A DNA stretch of 64,000 nt from Sphingopyxis sp. MWB1. GTDB taxonomy: Bacteria; Pseudomonadota; Alphaproteobacteria; Sphingomonadales; Sphingomonadaceae. The DNA lies in assembly GCF_000763945.1 (NCBI RefSeq), contig NZ_JQFJ01000002.1, positions 434,001 through 498,000 of the forward strand. Reading direction: 5' to 3'. Positions 18,753 through 27,489 of this stretch are shown in pieces; position 1 is the first letter of the stretch; every line of letters begins with the position of its first letter. The notes beneath the pieces were generated by a model. The model worked only from the letters and a program-made list of their open reading frames with translations. It made no database searches and had not been told where the DNA came from. The position numbers and the translations under genes were made by a program.

Positions 18753-20576
18753 CTATTCCACCGTCACCGATTTCGCGAGGTTGCGCGGTTGATCGACGTC
18801 GGTCCCCTTCGCCACCGCCACATGATAGGCGAGCAGCTGCACCGGCACGGCATAGACCAGCGGCGCGATCAGCGGGTGGACCTTGGGCATTTCAATGGTG
18901 GCCATGCAGCCTTCGCCCGCTTCGGCGAGGCCGTCGGCGTCGCTGATGAGGACGATCTTACCCCCGCGCGCCATCACTTCCTGCATATTGCTGACGGTTT
19001 TTTCGAACAAGGGCCCCGATGGCGCGAGGACGATGACGGGGACCGCCTCGTCGATCAGGGCGATGGGGCCATGCTTCATCTCTCCGCTTGCATAGCCTTC
19101 GGCGTGGATATAGCTGATTTCCTTCAGCTTGAGCGCCCCTTCCAGCGCCAGCGGATAGTCGGGGCCGCGCCCCAGATAGAGGACATCGCGCGCAGGAGCG
19201 ACGAGATGCGCCATGGCGGCAATATCCTCGTCATGCGCGAGCGCGGCGTTGAGCGCGGCGGGCGCCTCGATCAGATGCTTGACGATGTCGCGCTCCTCTT
19301 CGGCGCTTAGTTTCCCCTTCTTGAGCGCGAGATGCGCGGCGAGCGCGGCGAGCACTGCAAGCTGGCAGGTAAAGGCCTTGGTCGAGGCTACGCCGATTTC
19401 GGGACCCGCGTGCGTCGGGAGGAGCAAATCGGCCTCGCGCGCCATGCTGCTGGTTGGCACGTTGACGACGACCGCAATCGTCTGCCCATTGGCCTTGCAA
19501 TGGCGAAGCGCCGCAAGCGTGTCGGCGGTTTCGCCCGATTGCGAGATGAAGAGCGCGAGGCCGCCGGGCTGAAGCACGGGGTCGCGGTAACGAAACTCGC
19601 TCGCGACATCGATATCGACGGGAACGCGCGCAAAGGTCTCGAACCAATATTTGGCAACCATGCCAGCATAGAAGCTGGTACCGCAGGCGACGATAGTGAT
19701 CCGGTCGATGCCCGCGAGGTCGAAATCCATCTGCGGCAATGCGACCGTTTGTTCGAGCGGGCGGATGTAGGAGGAGAGCGTCTGCGCAACCACCGTCGGC
19801 TGCTCGAAAATCTCCTTCTGCATGAAGTGACGATAATTGCCCTTTTCAACCGCCGCGGCGGTGACGCCGGAGGTGGTTATTTCGCGGGTGACACGGTTGT
19901 TGTCTGCGTCATAGATTTCGGCACCGCCCTGGGTGATGACGACCCAGTCGCCCTCCTCCAGATAGGCGATTTTCTGAGTCAGCGGCGCGAGCGCGAGCGC
20001 GTCCGAACCAAGATACGTCTCCCCTTCCCCATAGCCGACGACGAGCGGCGAGCCGAGCCGCGCGCCGATCAGCAGGTCGGGCTGGCTGCGAAAGGCGATG
20101 GCGAGCGCAAAGGCCCCCCGCAACTGGGGCAATATGGCCTGCACCGCTTCCTGCGGGGTTTTTCCGGCTTCGACCTGCTCGCTGACAAGATGGGCGACGA
20201 CTTCGGTGTCGGTCTCGCTTTCAAATCTGCGCCCGCGGGCGGTCAGTTCCTCGCGCAGCGGCTTGAAATTTTCGATGATGCCATTGTGGACCAGCGCCAC
20301 TTCGCCCGTGGCGTGGGGATGGGCATTGTTGGTGGTCGGCGCGCCGTGGGTCGCCCAGCGCGTATGGGCTATCCCCAGCGTCCCGGGCGCGGGATTGCCC
20401 GCCAGCTCCTTGACCAGATTGCCAAGCTTTCCCTCTGCACGGCGGCGGATGAGCTGGCCATTTTCGACCGTGCACACGCCCGCCGAATCATAGCCGCGAT
20501 ATTCCATGCGCTTGAGGCCATCGACCAGCCGGTCCGCCACCTGATCCTTGCCGACAATTCCGATGATTCCACACAT
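18753..20576 (-). CDS. glmS: Glutamine-fructose-6-phosphate aminotransferase (isomerizing)
   Basis: 607 residues, full length. Makes glucosamine-6-phosphate for peptidoglycan and lipopolysaccharide. N-terminal glutaminase with nucleophile Cys2 (MCGIIGIVG), two SIS isomerase domains (CGTSFYAGMVAKY; SQSGETADTL) and the C-terminal KSVTVE. It begins 17 bases after the vapC-like stop, so it may depend on a promoter upstream of the toxin-antitoxin pair. No glmS ribozyme-like leader fits in that gap. Confidence 0.98.
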   Translation of the reverse strand: MCGIIGIVGKDQVADRLVDGLKRMEYRGYDSAGVCTVENGQLIRRRAEGKLGNLVKELAGNPAPGTLGIAHTRWATHGAPTTNNAHPHATGEVALVHNGIIENFKPLREELTARGRRFESETDTEVVAHLVSEQVEAGKTPQEAVQAILPQLRGAFALAIAFRSQPDLLIGARLGSPLVVGYGEGETYLGSDALALAPLTQKIAYLEEGDWVVITQGGAEIYDADNNRVTREITTSGVTAAAVEKGNYRHFMQKEIFEQPTVVAQTLSSYIRPLEQTVALPQMDFDLAGIDRITIVACGTSFYAGMVAKYWFETFARVPVDIDVASEFRYRDPVLQPGGLALFISQSGETADTLAALRHCKANGQTIAVVVNVPTSSMAREADLLLPTHAGPEIGVASTKAFTCQLAVLAALAAHLALKKGKLSAEEERDIVKHLIEAPAALNAALAHDEDIAAMAHLVAPARDVLYLGRGPDYPLALEGALKLKEISYIHAEGYASGEMKHGPIALIDEAVPVIVLAPSGPLFEKTVSNMQEVMARGGKIVLISDADGLAEAGEGCMATIEMPKVHPLIAPLVYAVPVQLLAYHVAVAKGTDVDQPRNLAKSVTVE

Positions 20577-20593
20577 GCTTGGCTGGCTTTCGT

Positions 20594-20962
20594 CTAGAGG
20601 GTGTAGGGGATACGAATACCCGGCATCGACGCCGGAAAAACTTTTATATTTCGGGTAACAAGAATGCGCCCCGTGATCTGCGCCGTCGCCAGCACAAAGG
20701 CGTCGGCGAGCGTCAGCCCCTTGCGCTCGGCGCGCAAGGCCGCCGCGCGGCGGGCGACCGCATCGCCGATTTCCTCGATCTGGAAACAGGCGAGGAAGGC
20801 CTCGACCGTCTTGATACTTGCGGGGTCGGCAGCCGACATGACTTCGGTCCAGCTCACACGGCTGATGCCTTTTCGGCCCGCGCGGCGGATTTCAGCGCGC
20901 GCCGCGTCAATCCCGCTTAGCGCGTCGATCAAGATATCGCTGTCGAACTGCGCCGCGATCAT
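20594..20962 (-). CDS. vapC: PIN-domain ribonuclease toxin (VapC type)
   Basis: 122 residues. Acidic active-site residues are in place: Asp7 (FDSDILID), Glu40 (SWTEV) and Asp91 (LTLADAFVLATA), with TRNIKVF near the end. Expected to cleave tRNA or other RNA when the antitoxin is lost. Its ATG overlaps the antitoxin stop by four bases. Located between a membrane-protein gene and glmS on the same strand. Confidence 0.88.
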   Translation of the reverse strand: MIAAQFDSDILIDALSGIDAARAEIRRAGRKGISRVSWTEVMSAADPASIKTVEAFLACFQIEEIGDAVARRAAALRAERKGLTLADAFVLATAQITGRILVTRNIKVFPASMPGIRIPYTL

Positions 20963-21183
20963 GTGCGCTTGCCCCGCAGGCGGCGCTGAAATTTCAGCCC
21001 GTCCCCAATATCGGCGCGGTCACGCCAGATCCCGAAGGCGTTGTCGATGGCGTCGCCCGACAATTCGGCGCGATAGGCGGCGATGGCACGGCGCACCAGT
21101 TCGGCACGCGACACGCCCTGATCCGCCGCAGCCGCATCGAGCCACTGAACATCATCATCAGGAATATCTGCAAGAAAGCGCAT
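20959..21183 (-). CDS. vapB: Ribbon-helix-helix antitoxin (VapB type)
   Basis: 74 residues. The N-terminal MRFLADIPDDDVQWLDAAAA then SRAELVRRAIAAYRAE is a ribbon-helix-helix fold: one short strand and two helices. The C-terminal 25 residues (WRDRADIGDGLKFQRRLRGK) would wrap the toxin. Overlaps vapC. A perfect palindrome lies directly upstream of its start and is the likely autoregulatory operator. Confidence 0.85.
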   Translation of the reverse strand: MRFLADIPDDDVQWLDAAAADQGVSRAELVRRAIAAYRAELSGDAIDNAFGIWRDRADIGDGLKFQRRLRGKRT

Positions 21184-21189
21184 GCAATG

Positions 21190-21212
21190 CTGATATCATA
21201 TCATGATATCAG
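21190..21212. promoter_or_regulatory. Perfect palindromic operator upstream of vapB
   Basis: CTGATATCAT-ATC-ATGATATCAG, a 10-base perfect inverted repeat with a three-base centre, containing TGATATCA twice at 13-base spacing. It ends 7 bases before the antitoxin start and covers the stop codon of the preceding gene. Position and form match an operator bound by a dimeric-pair RHH antitoxin. Confidence 0.8.
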
Positions 21213-21835
21213 TGCAAGCCCTTATCGGCGAGCCAGCGATCGAGGCCAAGGAGAAGCCCCGCGATGAGTAAAAATCCGGCGATGATCGTGGCAACGCTGA
21301 GCGCGAAAGCGCCCCAACCCTGCGTCACCGGATCGAGAAAATAATAGGCATACCAACCGTCATAAGCGCCCCGCATCAAGGCATAAGCGAGATAGGCCAG
21401 CGGAAAGGCCAAGGTCCATAGCCAATCGCGCCAACCAAGCCCGCCATGCGGCGCAGCGAGCCAGGCCAGAAGAAAAAGCAGCGGCGTGGCATCATGGAGA
21501 CCATGATCGGCGACAGCCTGTGCGCCCTGCGGGTTCCAGACATGGCGCAAGGCCAGCGAATAGACGATGCCGACAAGAAGAATGGCGGCAAGCGCAGCCA
21601 GACGGCAGCGGGGGGCCGCCAGCGCATGACAGGGACGCAGCGCCGCCGTGCTTGCCACTATTGCGACGAACAAATTGGTGAGAATGGTGAAGAAGCCGAA
21701 AAAGCGCCACAGCGCCGCGGCGACGGACTGGCCATCGGCATCGAAACGCTGGACGAGGACAACAAGCTGAAGCGTCAAGGCGGCCCATGCGACCAGAGCG
21801 GCCAACAGGTGAAGCCATCGAGCGCTCTTCTGCAT
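21209..21835 (-). CDS. Pr6Pr family membrane protein
   Basis: 208 residues with six hydrophobic segments. FTILTNLFVAIV near residue 50 and FPLAYLAYALMRGAYDGWYAYYFLDP near 145-170 match the Pr6Pr family of six-helix membrane proteins of unknown function. I chose MQKSARW because GAAGGGGA lies seven bases ahead; an ATG six codons earlier lacks such a site. Same strand and close spacing as the genes on both sides. Confidence 0.8.
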   Translation of the reverse strand: MQKSARWLHLLAALVAWAALTLQLVVLVQRFDADGQSVAAALWRFFGFFTILTNLFVAIVASTAALRPCHALAAPRCRLAALAAILLVGIVYSLALRHVWNPQGAQAVADHGLHDATPLLFLLAWLAAPHGGLGWRDWLWTLAFPLAYLAYALMRGAYDGWYAYYFLDPVTQGWGAFALSVATIIAGFLLIAGLLLGLDRWLADKGLH

Positions 21836-21864
21836 CGACCATCCCCTTCCCATGAGCGGCCCCG

Positions 21865-22179
21865 TCAGGTGCGGCGAAAATTGCGGTCGACGAAGAGTAT
21901 CGCAAACTGGACGGGATCGGCGGCTTCCCCGTTCGCCTGAGCAAAGCGCGCTTGTCCATCCGTCCAGATTTTTTGAATCTGGGCAGCCAGATCGGGCGCG
22001 AACTTCATCTGCTTTGCAACAATGTCGGCCCAGCTTCCCTTATGCCCAAAAGATTTCTCGAGATTGGGGACCATGGCGGTGCAATAATCGTCGGTCGCCT
22101 GGTCGAGATGGCCGATCGCCTTTAGCACCCAGGCATCGACGAAGCGCAGGAAAGGCTGGTCGGTGTAACGGTCGCTCAT
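21865..22179 (-). CDS. Small soluble protein of unknown function
   Basis: 104 residues from MSDRYTDQPFLRFVDAWVL. Predicted mostly helical, no signal peptide or membrane helix. Its start overlaps the acetyltransferase stop by four bases (ATGA), and the Pr6Pr gene follows 29 bases later. I do not recognise the family. Confidence 0.75.
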   Translation of the reverse strand: MSDRYTDQPFLRFVDAWVLKAIGHLDQATDDYCTAMVPNLEKSFGHKGSWADIVAKQMKFAPDLAAQIQKIWTDGQARFAQANGEAADPVQFAILFVDRNFRRT

Positions 22180-22748
22180 GCATTCTCTCCCACGGCCGCG
22201 ACATTCATCGATGCGCGAGCGGCGTTCCACTCGTCGCGCAGCAGGCCGAAGATCAGCGTGTCGCGCACCCCCATATGGGTTTCCCATTCCGCGCGCAAAT
22301 ATCCTTCGCGCTGAAAACCCAAGCGCTGGAGCATCGCGATGGACCCGTGATTTTCGGGGTCGGTATCAGCAAAGATACGGCGAAGCCCCAAATCGTCGAA
22401 CCCATGGTCGATCACCCGCGACACAGCCTCGCGAGCGACACCGCCGCCCCAATGGTCACGGTGCAGAATATAACCGATCTCTTTCACGCCGGGCTTGCCA
22501 TTATAGAGAACCACCCACCCCAAAGCGGTGTCGTCGCCCGAGAGCGTGATGGCCCAGCATCCGTATCCTTGGTCTTCTGCGGCATTTTTTGCGACATAGG
22601 ATTGGGTTTCAGCAAGCGTTTCCTGCGGTGCGCTCGACCACCAGATCATCACTTGGGGATCCGACAGGACGGGGAAGAGCACCGGGGCGTCGTCGGCCCG
22701 AATCTGGCGCAGCACCAAGCGCTGCGTGGTCAATGTTGGCACAGGCAT
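22176..22748 (-). CDS. GNAT N-acetyltransferase, RimJ/RimL-like
   Basis: 190 residues. Starts TLTTQRLVLRQIRADDAP, the RimJ/RimL type N-terminus, with the acetyl-CoA loop region around RDHWGGGVAREAVSRVIDHGF and ENHGSIAMLQRLGFQREG. Such enzymes acetylate protein N-termini, amino acids or small amines. It begins five bases after the glmU stop, so it is co-transcribed with glmU. Confidence 0.87.
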   Translation of the reverse strand: MPVPTLTTQRLVLRQIRADDAPVLFPVLSDPQVMIWWSSAPQETLAETQSYVAKNAAEDQGYGCWAITLSGDDTALGWVVLYNGKPGVKEIGYILHRDHWGGGVAREAVSRVIDHGFDDLGLRRIFADTDPENHGSIAMLQRLGFQREGYLRAEWETHMGVRDTLIFGLLRDEWNAARASMNVAAVGENA

Positions 22749-22753
22749 GACCG

Positions 22754-24112
22754 CTATTTCCCAGCCTTCTTCTTGCGCATCGCATCGTGGAAACGGTCGG
22801 CCCAGCCCGGCTTGACGAGCTGTTCCCCGCGCACGAGGCGAAGTTCGCCATCGGCGACATCGCGCGTGACGGCGCTGCCCGCTGCGACAATCGCATCCTG
22901 GCCAATCTTGACCGGCGCGACGAGCGCGCTGTTCGATCCGATGAAAGCATTGTCGCCTATCACCGTCTGATATTTGAAATATCCATCATAATTGCAGGTG
23001 ATGGTGCCGGCGCCAATATTCGCGCCTGCGCCGATGGTGGCATCGCCCAAATAGGTGAGGTGATTGGCCTTGGCCCCCTTGCCCAGATGGGCCTTCTTCG
23101 TTTCGACGAAATTGCCGATCTTTGCCTTTTCCTCCAGCACGGTGCCGGGGCGGAGACGCGCGAAGGGACCGATTTCGCAGCCCGACGCGATTTTCGCCCC
23201 TTCGATATGGCTGTGCGCGCGGATGATGACCTGATCCCCCACCTCGACGCCGGGGCCAAAGACGACATTGGGTTCGACCGTAACGTCGCGGCCCAGCTTG
23301 GTATCCCAGGAAAACCAGACGGTTTCGGGCGCGCGCAGCGACGCGCCGCCCGCCATCGCTTCTTCGCGCTTGAACGCCTGCCACTGCGCCTCGGCCGCGG
23401 CGAGTTCGGCGCGGCTGTTAACCCCGGCGACCTCTGCCTCTTCGGTTTCGACGACGACGACCCTCGCCCCTTCGGCAATCGCGCCGGTCGCGACATCGGG
23501 AAGATAATATTCGCCCGCCGCATTGTCGTTTCCGACCGCTTCGAGCAGCCGCCACATATGCTGCGAATGGGCAACGATAACCCCCGAATTGCAAAGACCG
23601 GTCGCGCGTTCTTCGGGGCTTGCGTCCTTATGCTCAACCATTTTCAAGACATTGCCGTCCGCGTCGGCGATAATGCGCCCATAAGCGGCGGTGTCGCGCG
23701 GGCGAAAGCCCAGAACCGCGACCGTTGCCCCGCCCGAAAGCGCATCGCACAGACGGCGGACGGTGTTGCCGGTAAGCATCGGGCAATCGCCGAAGCAGAC
23801 GAGAATCAATCCGTCAAATTCGGCGAGCGCCGCCTTAGCCTGAAGAGCGGCGTGGGCAGTCCCAAGCTGCGGATCCTGCACCGCCACGCTGGCGCCCGTG
23901 TCTACGAGGGCCGATTCGACCTGTTCGCGCTTGTCGCCAACGACGACGACGGTCGAAGCAGGACGCAGTGCGGCGAAACTGTCGAGAAGATGGAGCAGCA
24001 TGGCCCGCCCGCCGATCGGATGGAGCACCTTGTGAAGATCGGACTTCATGCGGGTGCCCTTGCCCGCGGCGAGGATGATGGCGGCGATCGCGTGGTTCAT
24101 GGGGGATGCCAT
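22754..24112 (-). CDS. glmU: Bifunctional UDP-GlcNAc pyrophosphorylase / glucosamine-1-phosphate acetyltransferase
   Basis: 452 residues. N-terminal nucleotidyltransferase with LAAGKGTRMKS at 14-24; C-terminal left-handed beta-helix with hexapeptide repeats (for example IGAGANIGAGTITCNYDG near 375). Makes UDP-N-acetylglucosamine from glucosamine-1-phosphate. A second start four codons in (MNHAIAAI) is possible. Head of a minus-strand block that runs to glmS. Confidence 0.97.
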   Translation of the reverse strand: MASPMNHAIAAIILAAGKGTRMKSDLHKVLHPIGGRAMLLHLLDSFAALRPASTVVVVGDKREQVESALVDTGASVAVQDPQLGTAHAALQAKAALAEFDGLILVCFGDCPMLTGNTVRRLCDALSGGATVAVLGFRPRDTAAYGRIIADADGNVLKMVEHKDASPEERATGLCNSGVIVAHSQHMWRLLEAVGNDNAAGEYYLPDVATGAIAEGARVVVVETEEAEVAGVNSRAELAAAEAQWQAFKREEAMAGGASLRAPETVWFSWDTKLGRDVTVEPNVVFGPGVEVGDQVIIRAHSHIEGAKIASGCEIGPFARLRPGTVLEEKAKIGNFVETKKAHLGKGAKANHLTYLGDATIGAGANIGAGTITCNYDGYFKYQTVIGDNAFIGSNSALVAPVKIGQDAIVAAGSAVTRDVADGELRLVRGEQLVKPGWADRFHDAMRKKKAGK

Positions 24113-24178
24113 GCCAGCAAATCATTGCGGTTTCCAGACTGTGCGGTCATGAAAGCGCCGAGACAAAGGACCACCTCC

Positions 24179-24850
24179 ATGACTTTCCCCTTCCCCGTGG
24201 TCGGGTTCGACCTCGACGGCACCTTGCTCGACACCAGCGGCGAACTTACCGCCAGCCTGAACCATGCGCTGGCGCAGGCGGGATATCCGCCCCTGTCGGT
24301 GGCCGAGGTTCAGGCGCGGATCGGGGGTGGATCGCGCGCCCTGCTGGTCCGTGCCTTTATTCGCCACGGGGCGGAGGCCGCGGGCGAGGCTCTTGCCGAG
24401 CGTTATCATCCCATGATGATCGACCATTATCGCGCGAGCATGGGGCAAAACTGCCCTGCCTACCCCGGCCTGATTGAGGCTATGGATGCTCTGGAAGAGC
24501 GCGGGGTCACGCTTGCCGTCGCGACGAACAAGGCTGAGGCGCTGGCAAGGCCGCTACTGAAACGGACGGGATTACTGCACCGTTTTCCCGTGGTGCTGGG
24601 CGGCGATACACTGGGGCCTGGGCGCGCCAAACCCGCGCCCGACATGTTGATCGAGATGATTGCGCGATGCGGCGGCGGGCGCACCGCCTTTGTTGGCGAT
24701 TCCATTTATGACGTCACGGCGGCAAAGCGCGCTGACGTCACCAGCATCGCGGTGCGCTTTGGCTTTTCTTCGGCCAGCGTCGAAACTTTGGGCGCTGACC
24801 ATGTCATCGACCATTATGATGCGCTTGTGCCCTTGCTGGCGTCGCTATGA
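24179..24850 (+). CDS. gph: Phosphoglycolate phosphatase
   Basis: 223 residues. HAD hydrolase: GFDLDGTLLDT (Asp11, Asp13), VATNKAEALARPLL, GGDTLGPGRAKPAPD and FVGDSIYDVTAAK. Removes phosphate from 2-phosphoglycolate formed in DNA repair. The open frame continues far upstream but that part is antisense to glmU; the ATG at 24179 matches the family start. Its 3' end overlaps the convergent nucleotidyltransferase gene by 37 bases. Confidence 0.93.
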   Translation: MTFPFPVVGFDLDGTLLDTSGELTASLNHALAQAGYPPLSVAEVQARIGGGSRALLVRAFIRHGAEAAGEALAERYHPMMIDHYRASMGQNCPAYPGLIEAMDALEERGVTLAVATNKAEALARPLLKRTGLLHRFPVVLGGDTLGPGRAKPAPDMLIEMIARCGGGRTAFVGDSIYDVTAAKRADVTSIAVRFGFSSASVETLGADHVIDHYDALVPLLASL

Positions 24851-25860
24851 CCCTTGCGCCATTTGATCCATAGGTGTCGCGCCAGCAAGGCGGGCGGCAT
24901 ACGCAGCCAGTGCGAACGAATATAGAAGACCTGTTGAAGCAGGAAATGAGTCGGCCGCCCCCAGTCGTCGCGGGCGAGAAGGCGCGTCTTGAACCAGCGG
25001 TCCGCCGGGTCGTGATCATCCCAGGCCGACGGGAGCTTTGCTCCATAAAGATCGCGCGCAAGCCGCGCCGCCCGGCGGACTTCGCCGCGCAGATCATGTT
25101 GCAGCGCCCGCGCGTCGAGCTGCTCCCAAAAATCCGCGTCTTCGGCGGAAAAATCACGGGTCAGGCAATGGAAATCCCAAAGATTGCGAAGTCCGCCCTG
25201 CAAATCGCCATCAGCCAGCATATGAGCGGCGCAGTGACAAACCATATCGGTTGGGCAGAGTATGGCAAAGCCGCTGTCGAGCCGCACCGCGTCGGCGATC
25301 ATCGCCAATATGTCGGGGGTCAGCCGGTGGGTGCGCGGCAAAATGGTGTGATGAACGTCGATCATCCGGTCGCGCGCCTGATGGATTAGCGGTGGCAGTT
25401 CGTGCATATGTTCGCGGTAATAGGCATCGTCATAGGGATCGGATTTCACCCATTCCCATCCATCTTCGAGCAGCTCATTTTCCGCACGCCCCATATGATG
25501 CGCGCCGACCAATATATCGAGGTCGCCGATCTGACGCCCCGCCGCACATGACAGGCCCGCAATGGCATAGGCAGTGCCTTTGAGCAGGACAAACTCGATC
25601 CGCTCGGCGGCGAGGGCGCGCCGCGCCATTTCCGCCTCCCAAAGCGCCTGGCGCTGGGCGACGGCGGCGCCAGCCCGCTGGTCGGCGAAGAGCGCAGCGA
25701 GCGGCGGGGACAGCGGCGCCATTTCGAGATGGCAGGCAAGCGTTGCGAGCAAGGCTTCGGAACGGGCGACGCCGATGACGCCATCCCACTCGGCGCGCGC
25801 CAGCGTCGCTGGATCGCGGCGCCCGGCGAGGAGGTCGACGAGGATACGCGCCGCCTTCAT
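24814..25860 (-). CDS. Nucleotidyltransferase family protein of the HprK-like/PqqD-like gene set
   Basis: 348 residues. FVLLKG at 90-95 and RQIGDLDILV at 109-118 (metal-binding Asp-x-Asp) followed by a downstream Asp/His region (MIDVHHTILP) fit the NTP_transf_5 type of uncharacterised nucleotidyltransferase. The start overlaps the HprK-like stop (ATGA). The last 12 residues (GHSDASKGTSAS) look like a tail and overlap gph. Related proteins occur beside an HprK-like kinase and a PqqD-like protein in paeninodin-type lasso-peptide clusters (established knowledge); the substrate here is unknown. Confidence 0.85.
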   Translation of the reverse strand: MKAARILVDLLAGRRDPATLARAEWDGVIGVARSEALLATLACHLEMAPLSPPLAALFADQRAGAAVAQRQALWEAEMARRALAAERIEFVLLKGTAYAIAGLSCAAGRQIGDLDILVGAHHMGRAENELLEDGWEWVKSDPYDDAYYREHMHELPPLIHQARDRMIDVHHTILPRTHRLTPDILAMIADAVRLDSGFAILCPTDMVCHCAAHMLADGDLQGGLRNLWDFHCLTRDFSAEDADFWEQLDARALQHDLRGEVRRAARLARDLYGAKLPSAWDDHDPADRWFKTRLLARDDWGRPTHFLLQQVFYIRSHWLRMPPALLARHLWIKWRKGHSDASKGTSAS

Positions 25861-26723
25861 AACGGGGCCTCTGCCCATAATTCTTCGGCGATGGCAATGC
25901 CGGTCGCGCTGTCGGGATAGCGGATGGCAAAGGCCGGGGTCGCGCGCACCAATTGGGTGAGCGCGGCAAAGCCCGCCTCCCCCAAGCTGACATAGTTGGT
26001 CGATGCCTGAGTCAGCCGTACGAACACCTCCCCCTCCCCCAGCCGCTCGATCGCGGGAGCGCTGCCAAATTGCGGGAAGAGGATGAGGCGCGGGCGGGCA
26101 GGGATGTGCATCGCCGTTATGGCGTCGGAGCGCGGGATCAGATGGCGGATATCGCCCTTTGGCGTGCGCGCCAGCAAGGGGCCCAGACGCGCGGGGTCGA
26201 CGCGCGCCGCCATTTCGGCAATTGCTTCATTCTTCAGGCTGACCGCGCGCGGAAAGCCATAGGCATCGCCGCTGTCGGGCGCGATGAGTGTGAATTCATC
26301 GCCCATCAACCGCCAATCCCTTTCGCCCAGCAACGCCGCAAGGGTCGATTTTCCCGACCCCGATTCCCCCGACATAATGAGCGCGCGCCCATCCTGCGCC
26401 ACCGCGCTGGCGTGAAGAAGCATATGCCGCCGCCACCCTAGCGCGACCTGCAAATTCATCCCCATTTCAGCCGCAAGCAAGCCCATCGACAACGGCAGGG
26501 GAAGGGCATCGGGCACAATATAATCGCCCCCGATATGCACCGATGGCCGCAACCAGCGGCGCCAAGGGCGCGATGCAAAAAGGCGTACGGTCGCGTCGGC
26601 CGGACGCTCCGCATCCTGCGGATAAGCGGCATAGAGACGATCGAGCGCGGCAATCGGCGCGCGCCAGTCGCTGCCGACACGAAATTGCACGGGGCCGACC
26701 GCGAGGCGAATGCTGTGCCTCAC
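25857..26723 (-). CDS. HprK-related kinase A
   Basis: 288 residues. P-loop GESGSGKS at 119-126, LHASAV at 103-108 and GDE at 141-143, the pattern of the C-terminal kinase domain of HPr kinase/phosphorylase, here with an unrelated N-terminal 90 residues. No PTS HPr gene is near. It overlaps the PqqD-like gene before it and the nucleotidyltransferase after it by four bases each. The family is named HprK-related kinase A of the HPr-rel-A system (from memory); the phosphorylated partner is not known. Confidence 0.88.
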   Translation of the reverse strand: MRHSIRLAVGPVQFRVGSDWRAPIAALDRLYAAYPQDAERPADATVRLFASRPWRRWLRPSVHIGGDYIVPDALPLPLSMGLLAAEMGMNLQVALGWRRHMLLHASAVAQDGRALIMSGESGSGKSTLAALLGERDWRLMGDEFTLIAPDSGDAYGFPRAVSLKNEAIAEMAARVDPARLGPLLARTPKGDIRHLIPRSDAITAMHIPARPRLILFPQFGSAPAIERLGEGEVFVRLTQASTNYVSLGEAGFAALTQLVRATPAFAIRYPDSATGIAIAEELWAEAPL

Positions 26724-27013
26724 CGCGTCTTCACCAGACCTAGCGTGGCCAATTCTTTCAAACGATCGGACAAGATGGCCGCGACATCGGGATCGCCATC
26801 ATCGTCACCTTGAAGATCAAATTGCTCCGCCAGCCGGTCGGCCAAAGCGGCGGCGGTACAGCCCTGTTGATCCAGCGCCGCCAATATTTCGGGCACGGGT
26901 GCGGCGACGAGATGCGTCTGCATCGAGCGACGGTCGAAAATGGCGGTCAATTCGCCCAGCGGCTCGACGCGCAGCGCGTCACGAGGCGGAGCGCAATAAA
27001 TGCGCTCAATCAT
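26720..27013 (-). CDS. PqqD-like (RRE-fold) protein of the HPr-rel-A system
   Basis: 97 residues from MIERIYCAPP. Small winged-helix-like protein with the PqqD outline: two N-terminal strands, then EILAALDQQGCTAAALADRLAEQF and a C-terminal helix DVAAILSDRLKELATLGLV. PqqD-like domains bind leader peptides in RiPP pathways. Its start lies within the last eight bases of the MarR gene and its stop overlaps the kinase start, so the three are translationally coupled. Confidence 0.8.
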   Translation of the reverse strand: MIERIYCAPPRDALRVEPLGELTAIFDRRSMQTHLVAAPVPEILAALDQQGCTAAALADRLAEQFDLQGDDDGDPDVAAILSDRLKELATLGLVKTR

Positions 27014-27452
27014 AATCTTCGGCAGCGGCAATCAGTTTGGCAAGAATCGACATCAAGGTTGCGCGTTCGCTAGCGCTGATCTGCGCTTCGAGCCGTTCTT
27101 CGCTTGCCAGCGCGGCGGGAACAATCATGTCGTAAAGCGAGCGTCCGGTTTCGGTGAGTTCGAGATGGTGCGAACGCCCATCGGCCTCATGCGCCTGACG
27201 CGCGATCAAACGCCGGTCGGCGAGCACCTTGGCCGCGCGGTTGACCGTTACCTTGTCCATGCGCGTCGCCTCGACCAGTTCGCGCTGGGTCATCGGCTTT
27301 CCTTCGCCCAGCACCGCCATCAACCGCCATTCCGGAATTTTGAGGCCGAAGCGATTTTGATATTCCGTCGCAATGCGGCCCGACAACGCGTTCGACGCGA
27401 TCGAGAGGCGATAAGGCAGAAAATTATCGAGGTTGAGCGTCTTGGCAGCCAT
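27006..27452 (-). CDS. MarR family transcriptional regulator
   Basis: 148 residues with the MarR winged helix: PEWRLMAVLGEGKPMTQREL, DKVTVNRAAKVLADRRLI and the wing EADGRSHHLELTETGR. Probably responds to a small phenolic or similar ligand. It is 37 bases after the TonB receptor gene and overlaps the PqqD-like gene by eight bases, so it likely regulates the unit it lies in. Confidence 0.92.
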   Translation of the reverse strand: MAAKTLNLDNFLPYRLSIASNALSGRIATEYQNRFGLKIPEWRLMAVLGEGKPMTQRELVEATRMDKVTVNRAAKVLADRRLIARQAHEADGRSHHLELTETGRSLYDMIVPAALASEERLEAQISASERATLMSILAKLIAAAEDYD

Positions 27453-27489
27453 GCGTCATCCTATCGCCTAAGCCTTGGCGGTCAAATCA

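Noticed and set aside
20577..20593. glmS ribozyme
   Set aside because: The 17-base gap is far too short and the element is not known from alphaproteobacteria.
22787..24178. Open frame of over 460 codons antisense to glmU, running into gph
   Set aside because: It mirrors glmU codon use on the other strand, has no recognisable motif and gph starts naturally at 24179.
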